From contig DATIXD010000253.1 in NCBI GenBank assembly GCA_035518875.1, positions 1 through 26,227 on the forward strand: a stretch of DNA of 26,227 bases, written 5' to 3'. The notes below the pieces were generated by a model that worked only from the letters and a program-made list of their open reading frames with translations, was not told the origin of the DNA and searched no databases. Below are positions 8,979 to 14,700 of the stretch, piece after piece. The stretch comes from DATIXD01 sp035518875 (lineage in GTDB: Bacteria > Pseudomonadota > Gammaproteobacteria > Methylococcales > Methylococcaceae). The translations under genes were made by a program, and so were the position numbers. Every line of letters starts with the position of its first letter. Position 1 is the first letter of the stretch.

Positions 8979-9626
8979 TCAGCCCTTGATAACCCCGTAC
9001 TGGTAGGCGAGACGAACCAGGTCCGTGGTGGTGTTGACGTTGAGCTTATCCTTGATGAGGCTGGCGTAATTGGAAACGGTCTTGTAGCCGAGTTGGAGTT
9101 CCTCGGCCACTTCGCGGGTGTTCAATCCTTTGGCGAGCAGGCAGAACACGTCGAACTCCCGGGCCGACAGCGTATTGAGGGCCACCTGGGATTCGTTGCG
9201 GGCGACGCTTTGATAAGCCAGCTTTTGGGCGATGTCGGGCTCCAGGAAGGTCTCGTCGGCGGCGATCTTGACCACGGCTTCGACCAGTAGTTCCGGCGCG
9301 CAACTCTTGGTGATGTAGCCCTTGGCCCCGGCTTCCAAAGCCCGCGTCACGTACATCAGTTCGTCATGGATGCTGAACATCAGGGCTTTGGCGGCGGGGT
9401 CGCGGGCGACGATGCGTCGCAAGGCGGCCAACCCGCCGATGCCGGGCAGGTTCAAATCCATGACCGTGACCTCCGGTCGGTAATCCAGATAGTACTGGCA
9501 GGCTTCCTCGCCCCGAGCGGCCTCGCAGACGACTTCGATGTTCCCGGTCTGGGACAGGAACAGGCGATAGCCGGCGCGTACCACGGCGTGGTCGTCCACC
9601 AGCATGACGGTAATTTTCGGATTCAT
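8979..9626 (-). CDS. NarL/FixJ-type response regulator (MoxX-like)
   Basis: This cytoplasmic transcription factor is activated by phosphorylation. The 215 residues have a receiver domain with the acidic pair D11-D12, the phospho-acceptor D57 in VMDLNLPG, and the switch Lys in AKGYITKS. A LuxR-type helix-turn-helix follows in the C-terminal third (LSAREFDVFCLLAKGLNTREVAEELQLGYKTVSNY). Its ATG overlaps the kinase stop as ATGA on the minus strand, so the two are translationally coupled and form one system. In methylotrophs, MoxX-type regulators paired with MoxY kinases control methanol-oxidation genes. The proximity to mxa supports that role here but does not prove it. It is the likely ligand of the dyads upstream of the TonB receptor and the PepSY gene. 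Confidence 0.93.
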   Translation of the reverse strand: MNPKITVMLVDDHAVVRAGYRLFLSQTGNIEVVCEAARGEEACQYYLDYRPEVTVMDLNLPGIGGLAALRRIVARDPAAKALMFSIHDELMYVTRALEAGAKGYITKSCAPELLVEAVVKIAADETFLEPDIAQKLAYQSVARNESQVALNTLSAREFDVFCLLAKGLNTREVAEELQLGYKTVSNYASLIKDKLNVNTTTDLVRLAYQYGVIKG

Positions 9627-10966
9627 GGCGAAGGTTCTCCCGAGGGTATGCGAATCTCGATGGCGACGCCCCGCCCCGGTTCGGCATTGAGTTCGAAATG
9701 TCCACCCAGGCTGGCGACTCGCTCGCGCATACCGACCAGGCCGAAGCCGCGCGGTGGCTGTCGGGGATCGAACCCCCGGCCGTCGTCCCGGATCGACAGG
9801 ATGATCGAGGGACCGTGGGTATTCGTTTCCGCCAGCCTCAGGCGGATGCGGACATGCTGCGCCTCGGCGTGCTTGACCACATTGGTTAGCCCTTCCTGGA
9901 CGATGCGGAACACATGGATGTGGGTATTCCCGGCGTGTTCATCGATGCCGGGTTCGCAGGCGAAATCGACGGCCAGGCCGGGATGGCTGTTACGCCAGTT
10001 TTCCACCAAATCCTCGAGCGAGGCAGTCAGGCCCAATTCGTCCAGGAGGCTGGGCCTAAGTCGCCGCATCATGGCCCTGAACACGCCGAACAGCCGATCG
10101 CATAGGCTCATGATGTAATCGGCGACTTCGCGGTCCTGAGCGCCGCCGTGGCGCAAGGTGGCCGCCATGACCTTGATCGCGGTCAGGGATTGGCCCAGCT
10201 CGTCGTGGAGTTCGCGGGCCAGATAGCGGCGCTCCTCTTCCTGTAGACCTAGGGATTGCTGGATCAGCGCATGGTTTTCGGCGCGGGATTTTTCCAGGGC
10301 GCAAGCCATGTGGTTGAACGCTGCGGAGATGCGGGCGAATTCCGGCAGGGGAAAGCCGGGCAGGCGCTTGCCGTACTCGCCTTTTTCGATGTCTTCCAGC
10401 CCCCCCAATATCGTCCCCACCGAACGGAACGCCCGGCCCACGGTGAAGTGGACCAGGAAGTACACTGCACACGCCAGGGCCAGAAGCAGAAACAGAAACC
10501 CGCGCGTTTCCTGCCACGACTCGGCGATTTCATCATCGGTATTGGCTTCGATGCGGATGGTGATCTCACCGCCCCTGCCATCGGGCAGGCGTTGTTCTGT
10601 GACGACCGGTTCCGGCGCGATCGCCCAGTGGAACCAGGCGGGAGCCGCTGTATAGGACGTGCTTTTCTCGCCGGTGAGATCGATCGGCGAGGGTACTGAC
10701 CCGGTGACCCGGATGCGCAGATGCCGGGTATGTTCCAAGCGCCCCAATTTGATCAGCCATTCGGAAAGCGGCCGCCCGGTGGTGCGCGTCTCCGCGAAGC
10801 CGGCTTCGATCAGTTGGAAGGCCAGATTGACCGTCGAGAGGGTTTCCTCTTCCACCGAGCGGCGAGCATTGTGCACGGCGAAAACAAAGCCCAGGCCGAC
10901 GATCATCAGCATCACGGCCACGATCATGAGGTTCAGGCGGAGTCGCAGGCTAAGTCCTTGACGCAT
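9623..10966 (-). CDS. Membrane sensor histidine kinase, MoxY-like (HisKA_3 type)
   Basis: This inner-membrane sensor should phosphorylate the coupled NarL-type regulator. The 447 residues show a transmembrane helix at about 13-31, a periplasmic sensor of about 125 residues, and a second helix at about 157-176. A HAMP region, the HisKA_3 dimerisation helix with phospho-acceptor H254 (RELHDELGQ) and a HATPase domain (IVQEGLTNVVKHAEA, DDGRGFD, GLVGMRERV) follow. The N-terminus (LRLRLNLMIV ... NARRSVEEE) resembles the LapD/MoxY N-terminal sensor family, recalled from knowledge of that family rather than searched. A PepSY-gene terminator lies just upstream, so the kinase has its own promoter or depends on read-through. 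No clear Shine-Dalgarno precedes the ATG. The signal sensed is unknown; a periplasmic metal is plausible. Confidence 0.92.
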   Translation of the reverse strand: MRQGLSLRLRLNLMIVAVMLMIVGLGFVFAVHNARRSVEEETLSTVNLAFQLIEAGFAETRTTGRPLSEWLIKLGRLEHTRHLRIRVTGSVPSPIDLTGEKSTSYTAAPAWFHWAIAPEPVVTEQRLPDGRGGEITIRIEANTDDEIAESWQETRGFLFLLLALACAVYFLVHFTVGRAFRSVGTILGGLEDIEKGEYGKRLPGFPLPEFARISAAFNHMACALEKSRAENHALIQQSLGLQEEERRYLARELHDELGQSLTAIKVMAATLRHGGAQDREVADYIMSLCDRLFGVFRAMMRRLRPSLLDELGLTASLEDLVENWRNSHPGLAVDFACEPGIDEHAGNTHIHVFRIVQEGLTNVVKHAEAQHVRIRLRLAETNTHGPSIILSIRDDGRGFDPRQPPRGFGLVGMRERVASLGGHFELNAEPGRGVAIEIRIPSGEPSP

Positions 10967-10985
10967 TGCGTTCTTGAACAGGTCC

Positions 10986-11013
10986 GAAAAAAGAAGGGCT
11001 CCGCGGAGCCCTT
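10986..11013 (-). terminator. Intrinsic terminator of the PepSY gene
   Basis: A perfect 20-nt palindrome at 10994-11013 (AAGGGCTCCG and its complement) is followed on the minus strand by CTTTTTTC (10993-10986). It lies 21 nt past the PepSY stop and 19 nt before the kinase start. It should end most PepSY transcripts and let only read-through reach the kinase. Confidence 0.85.
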
Positions 11014-11034
11014 GCGCAAGAAGTCAAAACGAGT

Positions 11035-11571
11035 CTATTCCTGGCCGATCTGGTAAATCTCGTGCTCGTCGTCCTCGATGATCTGGCCGGTGGCGGCGTC
11101 CACTTCCAGTTTCACTTCCTCGCCTTGGGCGGTTCGGACGTCGAATTCATAGGAGGCTTCCCCATTGGATTCGATTTCGTATTCGGTCTCGACGATCTCG
11201 CCGGGGTGGGCCTTGAGGGCGATTTTTTTGGCCTCAGCTTCGGCGATCTTCATCTTCGACTTGAACAGCGGATCGTCGGCGCTGTTAACCTCCTGCTCTT
11301 CCTCGGTGATCTTTCCCCGGTTGGCATCGCACTCGTATTCAAAGGTCTTGCCGTCCTGGGCGGCGATTTCGAACTCATAGATGGGGGTGCCCCGCTCATT
11401 CTTGAATTCCAATTTGACTACATTCCCATCTTTCTTGGCCAGAGCCGCCTCCAGGCATTTCTCCATGCGGACTTTGGTGGGCATCATTTTGAATTGTTCA
11501 GCGGATGCCGCGGTAGCGCCTAAAGATAAAAGCAATGCAGTGACTACCGATATTGTGAATTGCGCTTTCAT
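11035..11571 (-). CDS. Periplasmic double-PepSY protein, acidic (LanPepSY-like candidate)
   Basis: This is a small periplasmic protein of 178 residues with two PepSY domains. A longer reading frame exists, but the ATG at 11571 is chosen because AAGGAGG lies 7 nt before it and a signal peptide starts there (cleavage after SASA-like A24). PepSY domain 1 spans about residues 32-92 (KVRMEKCLEAALAKKDG ... CDANRGKI) and domain 2 about 103-172 (KIAEAEAKKIALKAHPGEI ... VDAATGQIIEDDEHE). The mature protein is rich in Asp/Glu and includes two Cys (in MEKCLEA and EYECDAN). Such proteins often buffer or sense periplasmic ligands for a neighbouring two-component system. LanPepSY of Methylobacillus flagellatus, a lanthanide-binding PepSY protein, is a possible relative. 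The gene has a dyad operator upstream and its own terminator downstream. Confidence 0.9.
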   Translation of the reverse strand: MKAQFTISVVTALLLSLGATAASAEQFKMMPTKVRMEKCLEAALAKKDGNVVKLEFKNERGTPIYEFEIAAQDGKTFEYECDANRGKITEEEQEVNSADDPLFKSKMKIAEAEAKKIALKAHPGEIVETEYEIESNGEASYEFDVRTAQGEEVKLEVDAATGQIIEDDEHEIYQIGQE

Positions 11572-11666
11572 CGTTCTGCCTCCTTGGGCTTTCACGGAAA
11601 TAGGGAGATCGCTCTGAATGTTTGATCCGGTCATCCAATCGGGTCTTCAAGGCGGATTCAAAATCG

Positions 11667-11695
11667 AGGCTAGAGAAGTCACCTTCCCCCGTCAA
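11667..11695 (-). promoter_or_regulatory. Candidate promoter of the PepSY gene
   Basis: On the minus strand TTGACG (11695-11690) is followed after 17 nt by TAGCCT (11672-11667). The -35 is good and the -10 weak. The dyad pair lies 27 nt further upstream. Predicted by pattern only. Confidence 0.4.
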
Positions 11696-11722
11696 GAGGA
11701 AAACAAGGTCCCGGAGCGAAAG

Positions 11723-11758
11723 GGAAATTTTCCCGGATAAGAAAAGGAAATTTTCCCG
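11723..11758. promoter_or_regulatory. Two identical 13-bp dyads between divergent pepSY and small-ORF genes
   Basis: GGAAATTTTCCCG occurs at 11723-11735 and again, identical, at 11746-11758, a 23-nt period that places both on about the same helix face. The motif matches the sites upstream of the TonB receptor at 11-12 of 13 positions. The distal copy ends 1 nt before the candidate -35 of the small membrane-protein gene, an activator-like position. It may control both divergent genes. Confidence 0.65.
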
Positions 11759-11759
11759 A

Positions 11760-11787
11760 TTGGTTTCAGAAGGACATCGTGCATACT
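11760..11787 (+). promoter_or_regulatory. Candidate promoter of the small membrane-protein gene
   Basis: TTGGTT (11760-11765) and CATACT (11782-11787) are separated by 16 nt, directly downstream of the dyad pair and 28 nt before the ATG at 11816. Predicted by pattern and spacing only. Confidence 0.45.
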
Positions 11788-11815
11788 GCCAATCGGTTCC
11801 CCAAAGGGATCTGAC

Positions 11816-11971
11816 ATGCCCCCGTTTAGGATGGCTCCACAAGGTGCGAATGACTCACCGATGCACACCGCACCCACCGCATGCTTGGCCCCCAAGATCC
11901 TGGTTCTTACCGTATTCGCCCTGACCTACGCTTTCATCATTCTGTTCTATCGGCGCAAGACGATTTTTTAG
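11816..11971 (+). CDS. Predicted 51-residue single-pass membrane protein
   Basis: This short reading frame has strong local support. AAGGGA (11804-11809) sits 6 nt before the ATG, a candidate promoter lies just upstream, and the dyad pair shared with the PepSY promoter abuts that promoter. The N-terminal half (about 25 residues) is polar and proline-containing. Residues about 27-45 form one hydrophobic helix (KILVLTVFALTYAFIILFY), followed by RRKTIF. The positive C-terminus suggests an N-out/C-in orientation. The gene ends 28 nt before the convergent tonB stop. I do not recognise a family. A role as a partner of the sensor kinase or of the TonB system is a guess from context and shared regulation. 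Confidence 0.6.
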   Translation: MPPFRMAPQGANDSPMHTAPTACLAPKILVLTVFALTYAFIILFYRRKTIF

Positions 11972-11999
11972 CCAGAGAGGTTTGGATGTCACGGAAATA

Positions 12000-12782
12000 T
12001 CAATGTTTTATCGTGAAACGGATCGGGACGATTACCCAACTGTCTACCGACTGATTCCCTCTGCGGGCGGGAATGAAGTGCCACACCCTCAGTTGCTTCA
12101 CTGCAGCCTCATCCAGTAGGGCGTAGCCGCTGCTTTTCTCGATCCGGATCTCACCCGGTAATCCGTTGGCCAAGACCTGAACTCGGAGTTTCACGATTCC
12201 TTCCAAACCACGCTGCAGAGCCGCTTGCGGATAGATCGTCGGGGGATTTTTGAGCGCCGGTGACCGGTAATCGGCCTCCGCAATAGCGCCCGCGTGGGAA
12301 GCCGAGGTTGTCTGCTGGCCGGTCCCGGATGGGGGGGGCGATGGCACGCTAGCTACGGCAGCTTGGCTGTCGGCCGGCTCAGAGGCGGCGGCCCGGGAGC
12401 CGGCGGAGGGGGGCTCCTTCGACGTTTTCGGGCCAGAAGGCGACGCCGGCTTGGCTCGCCGCTTCGGTTTCTCGGCTTTTTTCTGTTCGGATACTGTCAA
12501 CGCGGATACGGGTTTGGATTCAGCCAAGGGTTGCGTTGGCGCCTGGCTCTGGATAGGAAACTTCGACGTTTTAGGCGCCGGTTCTGGCGTCAATGCAATG
12601 GTGGCAACTTCAATGATCTGGGGAGGTTTGACCTTTGATTGAGGAGCTTCCTTTATTGCGACCAACTCGGCAAGAAAAGTCGCGTGGAGTACGACTGAAA
12701 GGGTCAACCCCAAAAAGCGACTGTTTGGCCGATCGTAATGCAACACTGCTTGGCCAGGGAGGCTCTCGACTATTCGGGGCAT
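12000..12782 (-). CDS. tonB: TonB-family energy transducer
   Basis: TonB spans the periplasm and passes proton-motive energy from ExbB/ExbD to outer-membrane receptors, probably including the nearby one. The 260 residues show an N-terminal membrane anchor at about 25-42 (FLGLTLSVVLHATFLAELVAI), a long Pro/Ala/Lys/Ser-rich periplasmic linker (about 50-170), and a C-terminal TonB domain (YPQAALQRGLEGIVKLRVQVLANG ... AAVKQLRVWHFIPARR). The ATG at 12782 is preferred; a TTG 15 codons upstream would extend it but has no Shine-Dalgarno, and none is clear for the ATG either. It diverges from exbD-exbB, so the three form a likely dedicated Ton complex. Confidence 0.9.
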   Translation of the reverse strand: MPRIVESLPGQAVLHYDRPNSRFLGLTLSVVLHATFLAELVAIKEAPQSKVKPPQIIEVATIALTPEPAPKTSKFPIQSQAPTQPLAESKPVSALTVSEQKKAEKPKRRAKPASPSGPKTSKEPPSAGSRAAASEPADSQAAVASVPSPPPSGTGQQTTSASHAGAIAEADYRSPALKNPPTIYPQAALQRGLEGIVKLRVQVLANGLPGEIRIEKSSGYALLDEAAVKQLRVWHFIPARRGNQSVDSWVIVPIRFTIKH

Positions 12783-12899
12783 TAGTATGAAGACCGAAGA
12801 TGCAAAAGCAACGGAAGAATTTCCCAAGCGGGGTTGTGGGAAGATGGTCCCGGCGGGCGGACGGCAACGCGCATTCGAGGTGCGACTCGAAGATTGACG

Positions 12900-13337
12900 A
12901 TGAGGAATCGAGCCAGACGATCTTCCCGTTGGATGCAGCAGCCGGACATCAGCCTGAACGCATTCTTGGACTTGATCCTGAATATCTTGCTTTTTTTTGT
13001 GTTCGCGACCGAATTGGCCATTTTTGACGCAATCGATATAGCGGTGCCGATAACGGAATACTCCGATACGCTCTCAACGAACAGGCAGGCCCTGATTATA
13101 TTCATAAGCAAGGATAACCATTACTTTGTCGATGGCGAGGAAATCCCGATTGAAAGTCTCGCCGCTTTGCTTTTCCGGAAAAAGAAGGAAGATGAGACAT
13201 TCAATAGCGTCACAGTGAGGGGGGATCTCAATAGTAGCCTTCAGGCCACCGTAGACGTGTTGGGTGTGTGCAGGGCGGCCGGAATCGAGAAGGTCAAAAT
13301 CGAAACGGAAAAGCCTGAAACTCTTCCTCCCGGTTGA
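12900..13337 (+). CDS. exbD: ExbD/TolR-family biopolymer transport protein
   Basis: This is the periplasmic/inner-membrane stator component of the Ton motor. With the ATG at 12900 the protein has 145 residues, the usual ExbD size; an in-frame ATG at 12834 would add 22 residues unlike the family. A single helix at about 16-37 includes the conserved Asp of the proton path (NAFLDLILNILLFFVF). A periplasmic domain follows, ending in the typical LQATVDVLGVCRAAGIEKVKIETE. Its stop overlaps or lies just before the exbB start, so the pair is co-translated. Order exbD then exbB is the reverse of the common one. Base composition is lower in GC than mxa. Confidence 0.85.
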   Translation: MRNRARRSSRWMQQPDISLNAFLDLILNILLFFVFATELAIFDAIDIAVPITEYSDTLSTNRQALIIFISKDNHYFVDGEEIPIESLAALLFRKKKEDETFNSVTVRGDLNSSLQATVDVLGVCRAAGIEKVKIETEKPETLPPG

Positions 13338-13354
13338 CATTAACGCTAAAAGTC

Positions 13355-14029
13355 ATGGCAGTCAGCGAAAACTATTTTGACGAGTATGTCCTCCAGGGTG
13401 GCATCACCATGGCAGTGCTGCTTCCCCTATCGATTTTCACTTTGGGGGTCATCATCCAAAGGTTCCTGGATCTGCGTACTTCACGCGTGATGCCCAAAGG
13501 ACTGATCGAAGCAGCCAGTGGCATCGCGAACCAGGAAACATTCGATTCATTCCGCGACAGCTTGACTTCTCTTTCCGTTCCCCTGGCGCAGGTAATATTG
13601 GCTTACATCGAGGCTGGAGAACGTGGCGAACCCATTCATCCCGATGTTAACCCATCGCCGATAGAGGATGTCACTGACAGGCTCTACCAATCGCTGACTC
13701 CCCTATCCACCGCCTACGTTATTGCCCCCCTGATCGGGGTGCTGGGAACGACGATCGGAATCATGGGTACCTTTGAGCAATTTGCGATCCTTGGAAAAAG
13801 GGACATGTCCGCTTTGGTGTCGGCCATCGACAAGTCATTGATCACGACCATGTGGGGTCTCATCATCGCCGTGCCGGCTTATTACTTTTTCGCAATCCTG
13901 CAAGGCAAGATTTTTCGTTACGAGAGGGATCATTTTCCCAGACTGCTGAAAGACATCATGAAGAAGTGCGCTCCATTCATCAAAGTCGGCCCCATCGATC
14001 AGTTTGAAGGAGAAGCTTCACGCTGTTGA
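13355..14029 (+). CDS. exbB: ExbB/MotA/TolQ-family proton channel
   Basis: This inner-membrane protein forms the proton channel with ExbD and drives TonB. The 224 residues have a first helix at about 17-36, a cytoplasmic loop of about 100 residues, and two further helices (YVIAPLIGVLGTTIGIMGTF and LITTMWGLIIAVPAYYFFAIL) that carry the MotA/TolQ/ExbB signature. The ATG at 13355 is used; a TTG at 13334 overlaps the exbD stop (TTGA) and could give 7 extra residues. No second ExbD-type gene or terminator follows before the 0.67-kb gene-free region. Confidence 0.87.
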   Translation: MAVSENYFDEYVLQGGITMAVLLPLSIFTLGVIIQRFLDLRTSRVMPKGLIEAASGIANQETFDSFRDSLTSLSVPLAQVILAYIEAGERGEPIHPDVNPSPIEDVTDRLYQSLTPLSTAYVIAPLIGVLGTTIGIMGTFEQFAILGKRDMSALVSAIDKSLITTMWGLIIAVPAYYFFAILQGKIFRYERDHFPRLLKDIMKKCAPFIKVGPIDQFEGEASRC

Positions 14030-14424
14030 GATACTGCCCCGCCAGCGAGAGGGCATGCTTTACATTCCAGTATTTTGTGGTCTTTGACGGGCTCTCGCTG
14101 ATTTTCGTCGGCTCCCGTAGCCTGCTTCTTAGATTTCCCCATCCCGCCCGCCGGCGCATCCAACGCCAGATCAAACAACGATACCGTTTCGGCAACGCAT
14201 CATCCTAAATTCGGCCACGCTATCCGGCGCAATCAGCGTCGGTTCCACGATCTGGCTGACGTAGCCGTGTTAGACCTTCCTTCTCGGCGAGTGTGCGCAG
14301 CGACCTGAGATCGCGGCCTTGTCGGGCACGGCGGTGACGCCAATGCCGCGGATCTCCGTTTCGCGCGGCACACCCCAAGCTTCAGTTGGAAACGCGGCCT
14401 TGGAACCCCCGGTTTCCCGCACCG
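14030..14424. other. Gene-free stretch, possibly decayed coding sequence
   Basis: No intact gene is visible between exbB and the mxaF leader. On the minus strand short protein-like pieces appear in different frames: one around 14205-14265 (YVSQIVEPTLIAPDS) and one around 14040-14190 (SLFDLALDAP ... ILECKACPLAGG). They are separated by stops and frame shifts and have no start. This looks like an eroded gene, but I cannot name the family. Confidence 0.35.
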
Positions 14425-14460
14425 GGTTCCCAAACTGGTGCTTGGGAACCAGCAAAAATG
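14370..14460. repeat. Dispersed-type repeat with GGTTCCCAA palindrome upstream of mxaF
   Basis: GGTTCCCAA (14425-14433) pairs perfectly with TTGGGAACC (14442-14450) around an 8-nt loop. The flanking text repeats degenerate forms of the same words (CCCAAGCTTCAGTTGGAAA, GGTTTCCCGCACCGGG). It resembles a family of short interspersed repeats seen in many proteobacterial intergenic regions. No other full copy is in this window. Confidence 0.5.
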
Positions 14461-14469
14461 TGAGGTTTC

Positions 14470-14700
14470 CGGGATTTTTCCGGAAAATGGCTTGCTCGAG
14501 TGCGGGATATTTCCGTGCACCGGGAATCGTCGGGATTTTTCTTTGCCCTTCTTGCCGATTTTTTCCCAATGCTATTCGGGCTTTTTTCAGTAGAGCCTCC
14601 TTTCGGATTCTTCCAAAATTCCCCGCCGTGATCATCGATCCAAAGATCGCTCCGCCTTCAAGCGAGCAGTCCGATACAAGAATTCAGCGAGGAGAAAAAC
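14470..14700 (+). promoter_or_regulatory. mxaF leader and probable promoter region
   Basis: This AT-richer leader precedes the highly expressed mxaF. It holds three short CGGGA-(A/T)n-C words (14470-14483, 14503-14515, 14531-14541), a 12-nt palindrome TTTTCCGGAAAA (14476-14487) and several T-runs. A strong GGAG (14691-14694) sits 6 nt before the ATG. I cannot assign a single -35/-10 pair with confidence. The promoter is placed here because mxaF begins the cluster and no gene lies closer upstream. Confidence 0.5.

Noticed and set aside
11622..11924. Plus-strand 100-codon reading frame over the operator region
   Set aside because: It runs through the operators and promoter, is Arg/Ser/Pro-rich and lacks a ribosome-binding site; the 51-codon frame at 11816 is better supported.
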